The translations under genes were made by a program, and so were the position numbers. A DNA stretch of 64,000 bases from Eutrigla gurnardus (lineage: Eukaryota > Chordata > Actinopteri > Perciformes > Triglidae), in the NCBI GenBank assembly GCA_963514095.1, contig OY741266.1, positions 16,539,455 to 16,603,454 on the forward strand, given 5' to 3'. The notes under the pieces were generated by a model, which was given only the letters and a program-made list of their open reading frames with translations, had not been told where the DNA came from and ran no database searches. Shown here piece by piece: positions 12,083-23,740 of this stretch; the first letter of the stretch is position 1; each line of letters begins with the position of its first letter.

Positions 12083-15000
12083 ATCACTTTCTGAGATCCT
12101 GCAAGTCTGAACTAGTTTAATAAATATGTATCACGTCTAGCAAAGTGGAATCTCATACCTGTTGTCTGCCTCTTGTTGATGCTCATCGTGTAGACTGGGC
12201 CTGTAATCACATTCACAATGACCAACATCTGTGTGTTCTGGTGAACTGAAATCTCACCGGCATCGTACGACTCCGCTGCTCATTGGGTCGTAACGCGAAA
12301 CCTTATGTCAGTGAGTCTTTGCAACATTTCAGTTCATACGTTAGTTAGCCTGTTGCAATGACAACGGTACACATAAAAATGGCCGCCACTATGACCAACC
12401 TGCTATGTTGGTTTGAATGGGAACGTCCGTTCTACTCTCATTTTATTTCTATGGTTTTTCCTCATTCTAAATTGAGTCTCTGCTTTACAACCTCAGCCCA
12501 AACGTACTATAGTTAATATGGCAACTGCTTTTCGTCCCAACTAGTTATTTTTAAATGCATCTTTACAGTTGTACAAGGAAGGTTTTGGATGCCTTTCAAG
12601 GCCACGTCTCAAAGTTGGGATTAGGGTTAGGTTAGGAAATGTTAGGATTTTCCTCTCAGTGTGTTCTGAGTGACATTGTGTGTCGTCTCCATGTGAACTG
12701 TTTAGCCTGTGTGACTGTTAGAGCGTTTGAAACATGTGGCTTCAGTTGTGACTGCTGTTGTTTAGCAATCAGGAAAAAAATGAATCAGCTTGAAATGTGT
12801 GGCTGCAACAAAGCAGAACAATACCATCCCAACTATTAAAAGCCCATAGATTTGACCCATGTATCCAAATGAAATGTTGGTGTTGTTTACAGATATGTCT
12901 GTGATCATCTAAAACAAATATGTATGCAGCAGTGAGAGCACTGGGCTTACTTTAGCATGCTGGTTTGGTTTAAAGCACCTCAGTCCAGTCTGTGTGTAGT
13001 TTACTGACAACACCTCACAGCAGTATTTTTAGTTGCCTGCCCTTTTGATCCACTAATGTATGAGGCTGCCTCAAGTTGCTTTAAAGTCTGTTTGATCACT
13101 TACTAAAATATTTAAGCTTATCAGCATTGTAGTTAACTCCTAGGTGGTAAGGATGCATAACACTCTTTAGAATTGCATCAGGTGGCAACCTCCATGTCTG
13201 AAGAGTGAAGCCAATGAGGAAGTGCCTCATTGTTTCTAATGGCAACTCCTCCAGTTGCAAAACAAAGTGCAATTGTACAAAAGAAAATTACCTTCTCACT
13301 TGATTTATTCCTTCAGTAAACATCGATAGTCGATAGTCTCAATTGCTAGTTTCAAGTCTTCTTTAATACAGTGTTCATTTAGTAAATGATGGTCCAGTAT
13401 AGAGTCAAATAAATGATGGACGTTGTGTTTTCAGTTCATTAAAGTGAATCATAACCGGTTCGGTCTCCTAAAATTGTCTTATTTAGCATTCGGTTGTTCT
13501 AAGCTCCACCCTCTCATGTCAAAAACAAGATGGCGACAGTCAAAATGTCATACTAGAGGCTCCAAAAGGCAGTCCACAAACTAATGGCTGACAAAATTCA
13601 TGAAATAATGCAGTTTGTCAATGATAGAACGAATGATAAAGGACAGTGTTCCCATTTCACATGAGATTATCGATTCAATGTAACCTGCAAGCACCAGAGG
13701 GCACAAGCTTGAAACGCTTGAAACTGTTAACGTCAATAAACTGCAGTTGTGACCTCTGACCTGTGTCCAGGGTGTCATGGGAGTTCCTCCTACATAAAGC
13801 TTTGAAACACAATAAACACAATGAATCAGTCGAGCGATGATTATGGGATAATTAACACTCTATAAATCATGTTGATTTAGTGGCAAATGTAAAGTTTTCT
13901 AATCTAATCTACACATTAAAGCAGTCCATTTATACTATAGGAGGAAAAGAAGCTTTAGAGCAGCAGTATGAAATATTCTTGGATAAACTAACCCTTGCTG
14001 AAATTCATCACATACATGACAGACTTAGTGACAAAGTCACCGTCATTAAGTGCTGCGGCGATGAAACAGCGAGTGTTCGGGTATAATCTCCTTCAACCGC
14101 CCACCGGCCCGTCCGTCAGTACACACTAGACAGTCATTACAGAAACCCGCCTCAACTGCCCTGTCTGCTTCATGCTGTCTTTGCTGTTCCTGGTCACCGA
14201 ACACATATTCTCCTTTGCTGTCCGTCACTCGAGGAGAGAGACGAGGGAGTTCCAGCACAAAGAGCCTGTAATAATGGAGAGCTCAACTCTTTGTGGCTTT
14301 TATCTGAGATAATTACAGAGCCACACAATGAGCCAGAAGCTGGAAATGTGTTGGGTTGTCTCTGTTAAATGCATTTCCGTAACACTCTTTTAAAATGTTT
14401 CAGATCAATTGACTATTTAATTAACTGATACAGGTTGAGGAAACTCACATACTCCTTTCGCTAAATTAACCAATTAAAACCTAATTTCTTTAACAGGGGT
14501 GTGTTTTTTTTTCTTGGCTTACGTAAAAGTGTACATTTTGGAGATATATGGACAGCAAGGTTGTGATGATGTTTATCAGTTATCAGTACATGTGTCGAGG
14601 TAGTACAAATCAGTGGAGAGTTAAATCATGCTGTTAAATCTCCTTTCTTCGACCACCAGCGAATTACATTGCAGGTCTAATAATCACTTTGCGTGATGCC
14701 GTACGGTCTCTGGGAATGACGGGAGCTGATTGCTTTCAATCATAATGAGCTCCTGGGAAAAAAAAAGATTTGTCTAGACAAATGATTTCCCAGGGAAATA
14801 TCCACTGCCCAGCGTTGTTTTGTTCCTTCAATCAGACCCAGAGGCCTGATCGCTAATCAGCCTGTCGTTAATGAGACCACTCTGAAAGATTTTTAAGAGT
14901 AAGGAGCTGAAAGCCGACTGTTAAAAAAAATATGATCCCACTTGAATAATATGTTCCTGCTTGGTGTAAAGTATAATTTAGATGACGAATGCAGACCTCC

Positions 15001-15270
15001 TGTGAAATTTACTGAATTAATTGAATTAATTTGAAGACAAGCAAATAAAAGTCGGGGAAAACAAGAGTGAGTCATCAGTAACACTAAGAATAATCATGTA
15101 TCAACTGCAGCCACCTCGAATAGGCGGATGTCACGGTAAAAAATAAATAAATAAATAAAAAAAGATGTACAGGTTGTAGCATGTGGGTGCCTCAGCCCTC
15201 ATTGTCATCATGACCTCTTCACCCCACCTACAGTACACGTGTACAAAGCAGGCACACCCATCCTCCCACA
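12083..15270. other. Intergenic, mixed repeat debris and conserved-looking blocks
   Basis: No gene is supported. 13497-13610 (AACAAGATGGCGAC followed by GGCAGTCCACAAACTAATGG) looks like a fragment of a common teleost interspersed repeat. 14680-14890 looks like conserved non-coding DNA and contains the palindromic site listed separately. The 68-residue frame at 13880-14086 has no recognisable features. Confidence 0.35.
14745..14795. promoter_or_regulatory. Palindromic Smad-type site in an inverted repeat
   Basis: The 16-mer ATTTGTCTAGACAAAT (14768-14783) is a perfect palindrome whose core GTCTAGAC (14772-14779) is the known palindromic Smad-binding element. It is framed by CTGGGAAA to the left and TTTCCCAG to the right, so the inverted symmetry extends further with a spacer. 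The surrounding sequence is non-repetitive. Confidence 0.4.
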
Positions 15271-15271
15271 T

Positions 15272-15346
<75 letters not shown>
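15272..15346. repeat. (CA)n microsatellite
   Basis: A perfect CA run of about 37 units. Confidence 0.98.
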
Positions 15347-15349
<3 letters not shown>

Positions 15350-15350
<1 letters not shown>

Positions 15351-16820
15351 TAAACAGAATCTCATCTCAATGAAATGCAGCCAAACCAATGCAACCCCCC
15401 CAAACGCCTACATCCCACAACTACAAATGATTGTTTGTCCTGTATGATTTTTGGTGCTGCTGACATTTTGTCCCCCGTCTCTTTGAATAGTCGCTGCACT
15501 TAGCCGCCATGATCAGCCTTTTGGAGATGAATGTGCACTCTAATCGGATGATCCATGCCCGGGGGTCTGCGGACTTTAACAGCTGGCTCCTTCAGGCTGT
15601 CAGCAAGCACATCTGCATAATGCTATAGCTGCTGCTTGTTGATGTGTGAGCAAACAGTGAGGAAAAGGAGGGCAGCAAGAGACAAACACAAACATTTAAC
15701 ACGAAAAGTCCACTGACAACCCCCCTGTGCTGCTTCACATTTTTGTCTTGAAGTATTACTCACATGCACACATGTAGGAAAAAAGCCATTAGACGGTATC
15801 ATTTGCCCTCTATCCTTGTGCCACAGCCAGTGTTGAACCAGCAACAAAATTCAGGCCCTGGCAATATTTGTCTGGACCATCCCCATGTCTAATTGTCTAA
15901 GCAGGACTGAGGTACGGGTGAGCGAACATAGGCCTACACGCAATTATTGAACAACAGCAACAAAGAATACAGTCCCCTGCATCTCAACAGGATTTACAGT
16001 ACAGGAGCACTCAAAGTCAAACGCAGAATAACTATAATACAGTCTAACTGTGTCTCAACAACACGGGATTTGCAGCGCAGGTACATTCAATTAAAGCCAA
16101 CAACACATTAACAAAATACACTGCTCTCAACCACAATTAAAAGATTTGTTTAAGCCACCTGAGTGGTACAGCGTTGGCAGCCTTCCTGCTAACTGGCTAG
16201 CTCTGTTTACAGTCACTACACGTATCTCCTGCTGGGAGGTCCTCTGCAGCCGCCTCTTCTTGCCTGTTCTCCACAGGAATCAGCCTGCTGGTGCTCATCT
16301 GTCCAGACTCTTTCGTTCTCCCATTTGGTTAATGTCATCACTGTGACAGCTAGCAGGATCGTCTGTGGCACCGGCATCATCGAGCATAACAACGTTATGT
16401 TTGTATATGTGTTATCTTAACGACGGTCAGTACCATTGCACCCGCCATATAGGTAACCAATTTACAATTCTGGAACTGTGTGACCCCTAACCAGAGCGGA
16501 CTGTGGCCGGCAGAGCAATTTCTCTCCACCACATTGCTAGAAATGCCAATAAGGGTGTTTTTTTTTCTTCTTTTGCTCAGTATTGATTTATTTGTTTAGT
16601 GAGTGTGTAATATTGGACAATTTTCTCCTTGGTTTGTTTTTTTTTTAACACAGAAAATAATCCAGGCGATGCAATATGCATCACTTCAACGAGATCGTTC
16701 ACTCCGCTTATTGGTTAGATGTTTCTGGGGTGAGACCAAGAGGGTTAACAGGAAGAAGGTCCTGTGTCCTGGAGTAGTGCATATTTCTGTTTGAAAATCA
16801 TTATATGCACTTAAACGCCT
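15350..16820. other. Intergenic, nothing firmly recognised
   Basis: No gene is supported. 15485-15630 is a non-repetitive, conserved-looking block. The rest is unremarkable. Confidence 0.4.
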
Positions 16821-16825
16821 CTCAG

Positions 16826-17503
16826 CGTCCCATCCAGACCAGAGACATCCAGACCAGAGACATCCAGACCTGAGACAACCAGACCTGAGACAACCAGACC
16901 AGAGACATCCAGACCTGAGACAACCAGAGCTGAGACATCCAGGCCTGAGACATCCAGACCTGAGACATCCAGACCAGAGACATCCAGACCTGAGACATCC
17001 AGACCTGAGACAACCAGACCTGAGACATCCAGACCAGAGACATCCAGACATAAGACATCCAGACCTGAGACATCCAGACCTGAGACAACCAGAGCTGAGA
17101 CATCCAGACCTGAGACAACCAGAGCTGAGACATCCAGAGCTGAGACAATCAGACCTGAGACATCCAGACCTGAGACAACCAGACCTAAGACAACCAGACC
17201 TGAGACATCCAGGCCTGAGACATCCAGACCTGAGACATCCAGACCTGAGACAATCAGACCTGAGACATCCAGACCTGAGACAACCAGACCTGAGACAACC
17301 AGACCTGAGACATCCAGGCCTGAGACATCCAGACCTGAGACAACCAGACCTGAGACATCCAGGCCTGAGACATCCAGACCTGAGACATCCAGGCCTGAGA
17401 CATCCAGACCTGAGACATCCAGACCTGAGACAACCAGACCTGAGACATCCAGGCCTGAGACATCCAGAGCTGAGACATCCAGACCTGAGACATCCACATC
17501 CGA
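16826..17503. repeat. 15-bp minisatellite, about 45 copies
   Basis: A continuous tandem array of GAGACATCCAGACCT with a strict 15-base period, so four units fill 60 bases with no slippage across the array. Copies differ mainly at three places: CAT or CAA, AGACC or AGGCC or AGAGC, and CTGAGA or CAGAGA. Because 15 is a multiple of 3 and the unit lacks stops on the minus strand, all three minus frames are open and give pentapeptide repeats (GCLRS, LDVSG, WMSQV). The flanks show no gene. Confidence 0.97.
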
Positions 17504-17509
17504 AGATTA

Positions 17510-18150
17510 GAGGTGGGAGCACTCCTTTGTAAAGTTTTTGTAAATACCGGCAAATATATGATTAGCCGCACTTAACACTTATCCTCCCATCATTTTGCAG
17601 AGAACTCCCACTTTCCCCAGGACCCTCCCACTTTCTCCAGGACCCTCCCACGAGCACATATTGAAAGCGCAACCTGCCTCTTTCAGCTCATGTGGCAGGC
17701 AATCTGTGATTTTACCCAAGTGTGCCCTGTTTGTTAATACTGTTCCATGTTTTTACGCGCTTGTTGTGCTGGAATTGCGCCTCAAATTGGTGCAATTGTG
17801 TTCCTACCACAAACGATCCACTCAAGAATTATTTTGGGAACGGACCAAGAGCAACACCCCTCAAACATGTCGGTGTGGTTAATTTGGTCTGCAGTCTAAT
17901 CTAACCTGACTAAGAAGTGCAGGTATGAAAACGAAGGCTTTTAGACTCAGAATTTAGGGTCTTTTGAAGACTGAACATCAATAAGACACCTTTCTTCTTA
18001 TTCATGCTGGCTGCTATGGCGCCCCTGAAGTCCCAAATGTGATCTTTTTTAATCTTGTAGGGGAAAAGTAAATTATAAAACTAAAAAAGTGCTATTTATT
18101 TAGCTTTGATACATTTAAACACATGCTGCAGATGCTTGCCTCCACTCTCA
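17510..18150. other. Intergenic, nothing recognised
   Basis: Non-coding DNA without a recognisable feature, apart from a short direct repeat (CCCACTTTC-CCAGGACC) near 17608-17650. Confidence 0.45.
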
Positions 18151-18159
18151 GGTGCTGCA

Positions 18160-18645
18160 TGGGCTTGCAGCTCCCAGCCTGAGTCAGTTCATAATGTGGA
18201 GGGATAGTAGCAGCAGGGCAACGAGGGCAACAAGGTTAACGAGGGCATCTACCACCGGGGAAGGTGTTGTACAATCCAGACTTAGCAAGTCTTCTCAGTC
18301 TGAGCTACCCACTACTGGAACAGTCTTCCTATTTCATCAAGAGAGAGCACTAATTACCTTACATTTAAACAGAAACTTAAGAGATGGCTTAAAGCAAACC
18401 AACCCCATCACTGTGGCACTCTGGCACTGTTGATACAAACTCTTAATTGTTTTTACATATCTGCTACTTTTGTCATTTATTTTGTATTATTGTGTATTGC
18501 TTGCTGAAGCATTGCTTTGATAACCTTAGGCCACTTATTTGTAATAACCTGCCCAGGGACTACAGATGAAAATTAGCTCATGAGCTAACTCTGGTAGAAA
18601 TTTAAATGAATATGCACCTGTCCATGGTAAATAAAAAAAAGATAA
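18160..18645 (+). mobile_element. 5'-truncated LINE 3' end
   Basis: One plus frame (about 18310-18420) reads YWNSLPISSRE and then FKQKLKRWL, the standard C-terminal signature of fish LINE proteins (WNSLP...FKxxLKxWL). The following 3' UTR has the familiar CAGGGACTACAGATGAAAAT and CTGTCCATG motifs and ends near an A-rich AAATAAAAAAAAG (18630-18643). The upstream portion contains stops and frameshifts, so this is a dead truncated copy. Confidence 0.8.
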
Positions 18646-18649
18646 TATC

Positions 18650-19684
18650 TTGTGTACACAAGATTATGAAATGTCACCTTCTGGGAATTGAGGGGCACGG
18701 TAAGTATGTAATCTAGGATTCCCCCCCACCCAAAAAAAAAAAACACAGTGTAGAGCAGCAGCACGATTGCGAGCTTGTCTGTCCTGTGGGAGTTCGCCCC
18801 GTGTGTTTATGCACTGCAAACACACTTGCACACTCTCACACGCCCTCTCCCTCTTTCTCACAGACTGGAACACGTACACATTCTGTAAACGTGCTGGGAA
18901 AGCACTCCACGGGCCTAATATGAGCGCACGCCAGCCTTTGTGGAAGAGGTGCCGACATACTGAGAGAGAGGCTCCCAGATGAACCATTTAGCTTTCTGAG
19001 GACAGCGCTGTTCACCTGCCTTCTTGGCTGAATAGGAATACATTTACTTACACTCGCTCCGCTGGGAAATTGATATACTCTGTATTCTCTGCACAGACGA
19101 CTGTCACTCTTTTGCTTTGTTCACCAATCTATTATACTTACTAGAGAGAGAGCGAGAGAGGAGTCAGTCAGTCAGGTTCTCGTTTGACAGGCTCTGTGTC
19201 TTCACTTAATGATGCATACTGTGGTAACACAAAGCAGCAAATGAACCGTTACTTCTCCTCTTCCCGTGCCAGGATTACCGTCCTATTCATCATCCACAAG
19301 TGATTCATAAACAGCCTATGCAACACACACACTTGTATGATTAAAAAAAATAAAGAAATGAAACAAGTGATTTCATTTTGGGAGTCTGAGATTGCAGACC
19401 TCCACAATTAATCCCAGGACCAAAGAACATTTGCACGTATTCCAATCGGGCTCGTTAACTGTAAGAACTGAGCTCCTTGTTAATCTCATGCAAAGGTCAG
19501 ATTCAGCAGACCGGTGAATTTGAACTTTTCTGCCAGAAAGTAACTGGATGTCTATAATTTACTGCGCGAGAGGATTTATGGGTTCCCCCTCCTGGTCCCA
19601 ACATGTTCACACCTTCAGGATCACGGGTAAAACAGCTTTGCATTTTGGGAACTCTCTCTTAATGCCAGCAAATTCAGACTCAAA

Positions 19685-19686
<2 letters not shown>
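18650..19686. other. Intergenic, downstream of adra2a
   Basis: No gene is supported. 19370-19560 is non-repetitive and conserved-looking (for example ACAATTAATCCCAGGACC), so it is a possible regulatory element. This is unproven. Confidence 0.35.

Positions 19687-19772
<86 letters not shown>
19687..19772. repeat. (TG)n microsatellite
   Basis: A perfect TG run of 43 units, about 500 bp beyond the adra2a stop. Confidence 0.98.
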
Positions 19773-19775
<3 letters not shown>

Positions 19776-19907
19776 CCTTGAGACCAATTCAGGAAATGGG
19801 TTTTATTGTATAAAGAGCCAGCATTTATCCCACACGTCATCATCACCTCATCATCATCCTAACCATCGTCGTCATCTTTATCATCATAATATGATGATTT
19901 GATTTGA

Positions 19908-19913
19908 TTTATT
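19908..19913 (-). terminator. adra2a: Candidate adra2a polyadenylation signal
   Basis: AATAAA on the minus strand, about 370 bases after the adra2a stop codon. A second AATAAA lies at 19802-19807. Which one is used cannot be told from sequence. Confidence 0.45.
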
Positions 19914-20280
19914 ATACAAAATGGCACAATACTGTATCAATAACAACGGAAATAGAGACACGTATTCAGACAGGTTTAAAGTACAACACATTTTATGACT
20001 TCACTATGTTGGCTTCATTAATGAAAAAATAAAAAAGAACATTAACAACAAAAACCTGTTTTCACTGTGGTGTTGTGTTCTGTTTTAGACCTCTCTGTAT
20101 GATCGGTCTGTAGGCGTTGGATTCTTTTTGAAAAGATGCTGCACGTAAAGCTCATCCAGGGAAAGCCTTTCCAAGCAGTTACACCGAGAGCGTACAAGCC
20201 AGTGACCCATGCACAACGGTCTATGTGTTTTATATTTGATTTGAAATATAATAAACGTATGTACATACAGACTGAGTCCA

Positions 20281-21564
20281 TCATACATATCTTCTAGTGT
20301 CCCTCCTGCACAATATCTTTTTGAACGACCTCCTAAAGTCATTGTTGAAGATGGTGTAGATGATGGGGTTCAGTGCACTGTTGCAATAGCCAAACCAGAA
20401 GAAGAACTTGAACAGTGTGTTGGGCACCAGGCAGGACTCGCACAGCGTCATCAGCATGTATGTGAAGAAAAAGGGAAACCAGCAGACGACAAACACGCCA
20501 ATAACCACGGCCAAGACGAAGGTGAAGCGTTTCTCTCGATTCTGTCGGCCCTTCCAGCGGCTGCCCTTGGTGCTCGGCACCCTCTTTTGGACGCCATCGT
20601 CCCCCGGCTTGATTTGGCACAGTTTGGTTTTGCCTTTGGCCGCTTTCTTTTTGATCGAGCAGGGATTGTTCACTTTGTGGTCAGAGGAGGACGACTCCTC
20701 CAGGTCCACCCCGTTCTCCTCTCCCTTCTCCTCATCTGCTCCTCCCTCTCCTCCCACTCCTTCCTTCAGCTCGATGTCCCTCTCGCCGTTCAGCTTCTCG
20801 TGGCAGAGGCGGTCCTCTGCGTCGCCTGCTCCCACGTCGTTCCCCTCTTGGTTGGCGGCGCCGACAGTGGCCGTCTTCAGCATCTCCTTCCGCTTCCTGT
20901 CCCCCGGTGGCGCCCGTGTCCTCTTTTTGGCGATCTGGTAGATCCGCACATACACCAGGACCATGATGACGCAGGGGAGGAAGAAGGAGCCGATGCAGGA
21001 GGAGATGACGTACCACTTATCATTATTGATCTTACACACGGGCTCCTCCACGCTGTTTTCTTTCTCCATGGTGATTAGAGGAGGGAAGGAGATAACCGCC
21101 GCGATGACCCACACAATGAAGATGATGCACTTGATGCGTCGTGGTGTCCTCTTCAGGTTGTACTCGATGGCCTGTGTGATGGACCAATAGCGGTCTAAGC
21201 TGATGGCACAGAGGTGGGCGATAGAGGCGGTGCAGAAAAGGACATCAAGTGCCAGATATATCTCACACCACACCTCGCCAAAGTACCAGTATCCCATGAG
21301 CTCATTGGCCAAGGAAAAAGGCATCACAAGGGTAGCCACCAAAATGTCCGCCGAAGCCAGAGACACCAGGAATAAGTTCTGCGGGGCCTTCAGGGCCCGG
21401 CTTGTAAACACAGCTATGACCACCAGCACATTGCCAAACACCGTCAGCAGGATCATGATCGCCACCAGCACAGTGAGCGGCAGGGAGATCTGGAGGCTGT
21501 AAGGGGCCACGTCTGGAAGAGTGTGGTTGGTCTCGTTGACTGCCATTGGAGCAGATTGGCCCAC
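20281..21564 (-). CDS. adra2a: Alpha-2A adrenergic receptor
   Basis: A single-exon 427-residue class A GPCR for adrenaline and noradrenaline. It couples to Gi/o at the plasma membrane and acts as a presynaptic autoreceptor. Two N-glycosylation sites (N10, N13) precede seven membrane segments at about 28-52, 64-88, 99-121, 144-166, 184-208, 347-371 and 383-405. Visible key residues are the amine-binding Asp107, DRYW at 124-127, the disulfide pair Cys100/Cys177, the catechol-contact serines 189 and 193, CWFP at 361-364, NPIIY at 399-403 and a likely palmitoylated Cys419. The third cytoplasmic loop is long (about 209-346) and contains acidic residues running into EESSSSD (289-295). That motif is the GRK phosphorylation motif typical of the 2A subtype and separates it from 2B, 2C and 2D. 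The absence of introns is normal for this family. The next gene upstream is shoc2, as in other vertebrates. Confidence 0.97.
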   Translation of the reverse strand: MGQSAPMAVNETNHTLPDVAPYSLQISLPLTVLVAIMILLTVFGNVLVVIAVFTSRALKAPQNLFLVSLASADILVATLVMPFSLANELMGYWYFGEVWCEIYLALDVLFCTASIAHLCAISLDRYWSITQAIEYNLKRTPRRIKCIIFIVWVIAAVISFPPLITMEKENSVEEPVCKINNDKWYVISSCIGSFFLPCVIMVLVYVRIYQIAKKRTRAPPGDRKRKEMLKTATVGAANQEGNDVGAGDAEDRLCHEKLNGERDIELKEGVGGEGGADEEKGEENGVDLEESSSSDHKVNNPCSIKKKAAKGKTKLCQIKPGDDGVQKRVPSTKGSRWKGRQNREKRFTFVLAVVIGVFVVCWFPFFFTYMLMTLCESCLVPNTLFKFFFWFGYCNSALNPIIYTIFNNDFRRSFKKILCRRDTRRYV

Positions 21565-22260
21565 TTCCTAAGTGAGTTCACCTGAGGTTAGCAAATATCA
21601 TCACCAGGAAGGAGAGAGCTAGTAGCCCACTGCAGGGCTGTGAAACGAAGGGACTGAATCACTCCTCGGAGGCTTCCCAGGATTTTTCTCTTTCATCGTG
21701 TCTCCTCACGGAGAAGCTCTTATCATTTATAAGGCTCTCAGATCATCTGGAAACACGAGGCGACAAAAGTAAAAATCAGACATCAGTGCTATTTGACACT
21801 TTTTCAATCATTTGTGGAATACTTTGTATTATTATTACCCCCTCCCCTCCCCCCCGAAAGGCATTAACACGAATAATATAAAGTAGGAAATAATCTCACC
21901 TGAGGCAGCAACGCCAGTGCCAGAGACGCTCGGACATTTAAAAAGCTGTCAGTGGGTAACTTCTTTAAGCAGATCAGTAGGACGCGAATAAGATCCATGT
22001 GGCGGGTGAAGTCTCCTCTCTCTCCCCACACTGTGATCCCTGTGCTGCATCCAGCGGTGCTCGGTCGCGGACCTAATAGAGCGTTAATCATGTTATCCCG
22101 GGCGCTGCCGTGCTGCCGTCTGCGTGCGGACTCTCTCTTCTCACTGTTAACCAGTGCGCCACTCCCTCTCTTTATAGCCCGCACGCTGCAAAAAGTGTCC
22201 CGCTCCGCGCGGGTCACCGCGCGTTCACAGTGTCAACACGGACGGACGTGATGGGTCCGA
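21565..22260 (-). promoter_or_regulatory. adra2a: adra2a 5' UTR and TATA-containing promoter
   Basis: The minus strand has TATAAA at plus 22171-22176 in a CpG-rich context (CGCGCGGGTCACCGCGCG nearby). Transcription would start near 22145 and give an unspliced 5' UTR of about 580 bases. No other TATA-like site stands out closer to the start codon. The start site itself is inferred. Confidence 0.5.
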
Positions 22261-22419
22261 CAGCGCGTGACGCCGCAGATAATAACACCAGTGAAGGTAT
22301 TGCAGGAAAACAGCATCATTATGTGCAAAACAACAATAATAATAAGGAGAAAAAATAAGGCTTTTTTATATCGAACCTTCAAAGTCCTTGAGAGAAAACA
22401 CATTAAAAATAAAAATGGA

Positions 22420-23215
22420 GAATCCTAGACAGAGAACACACTTACATTGGAGTAAAACTTCCCCCCAAATCCAAATAAAAATGAAAGTGCATTAGAGAAA
22501 TGAATCGAGGAGAACATGCAGGGTCTTTATTTCAGATGTGAGAGGGGGTAAAGCTGTATGGTGTATTTAAGATAACGTGGAAGTAGTCTAGTCTATAACT
22601 AACACATTATCACGTGTTTTGCAGTTGACCATATTATATCTGGGCATTCGTCCATAAAGTGTTCCACTTTGTTATCACATTGATCAGGTAAAGCCTGATT
22701 TATATGGTTGGTTTAATTCTCATCTCTTTACAACCTCGGCTTCATCTTTATTTCCATAAAAAAAATATTAATTAATTTAATATAATTTAGAAAAAATTGA
22801 TTTATTTTCTTCCTTTTTCAAACACTGAGATGACAGTATTTGTTGTAAAACTATTATTAAGATGGTGAAGTGAAAACAATTACACACACATTCAACTTAA
22901 AGGACCTGTTGGGACAGATATTTTTTGCAGCGCAGCTGCTAGACTCCGTTGCTAAGCAGCAGCAAGAGCCACACCACGTGGACATCAACAGAGGCGCTTC
23001 ATTACTTTCGACAAACTTAATTTATTCAGCCACCGTTTTTAAGCTTCACATCACACATCTGGGGGCTATTGCACAGACTCTAGATAAGGGATTAAGTCTG
23101 GATTTCCCAGTCATCCTGGTTTAAATTATCTGTTATCCGGTTGCACGAAAGCATGTGCATATGTTATGGCATAAATTACCATGGAGATTTATCCTGTAGA
23201 GCTAGCCTTCTCCAG
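22420..23215. other. Intergenic upstream of adra2a
   Basis: AT-rich, non-coding sequence without a recognised repeat or gene. Confidence 0.45.
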
Positions 23216-23398
23216 ACCAGAGGCCTATACTACGAAGCAAGTTCAACATACCAGGGTATCTTTCAGTTATCCAGCTTAAATAATCCTAACAAAGGCAATC
23301 AGAGATAAGTGGTCACATGATGCTGGTTATCAACTTGTTAACTTAACCCAGGGTTTCCCTTTCCAGCTATGAGCGCGTGCACATGAAAGAGGCGGCGT

Positions 23399-23620
23399 TT
23401 GCAGCATCAGATCAGTCTACGGCAGCAGAGAGGCATATTTTATGTACGAGGAGCAAACCATAATCTTACGGAAAAATTAAAGAAATATGAAGACGTTAAT
23501 ATAATACAGGCAAAAAGCAACAGTTTCATCTGCCAAATGCAGGAAGGACAGCTGGTAAAAACTCACCAACTGTGTGAATTCGTAAGTCGCATTAATAGTA
23601 ATAATAGTTGTATAATATGA
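23399..23620 (+). pseudogene. Frameshifted Myb/SANT-like protein of the transposon
   Basis: The readable part holds KLKKYEDVNIIQAKSN, typical of the Myb/SANT-like DNA-binding protein that accompanies Harbinger transposases. After that point homology continues in a different frame (SSAKCRKDSW, then a TAA, then KLTNCVNS). A frameshift and a nonsense codon therefore separate the pieces. No transposase (DDE) domain remains in the element. Confidence 0.6.
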
Positions 23621-23675
23621 CTGCCCCATCATAAGATCACTACTAGATCTAATTGATTATATAAATGTTTTAACT

Positions 23676-23740
23676 GTGCTGATAGCTCAGTGGTAGAGTT
23701 ACTCACTGCAGCGGTCCCAGGTTCGATTCTACCATGTGGC
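23676..23740 (+). pseudogene. tRNA-Cys-like pseudogene
   Basis: TAGCTCAGTGG (23683-23693) is a perfect A box and GGTTCGATTCT (23720-23730) is a near-perfect B box. The order TAGCTCAGTGGTAGAG, then ACTGCAG, then GTCCC resembles tRNA-Cys (anticodon GCA). The anticodon 3' arm and variable loop are shortened by several bases, so a cloverleaf cannot close. It may be the head of a SINE carried within the transposon. Confidence 0.55.

Noticed and set aside
13880..14086. 68-residue plus-strand frame with a plausible amino-acid mix
   Set aside because: No recognised similarity, no splice context and no neighbouring exon. Likely chance.
16686..17522. 278-, 228-, 108- and 105-residue minus-strand frames of pentapeptide repeats
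   Set aside because: They are different reading frames of the same 15-bp minisatellite, all open because the unit has no stop, with no promoter, splice or non-repeat domain.
20408..21078. 177- and 163-residue plus-strand frames
   Set aside because: Antisense shadows of the GC-rich adra2a coding sequence.
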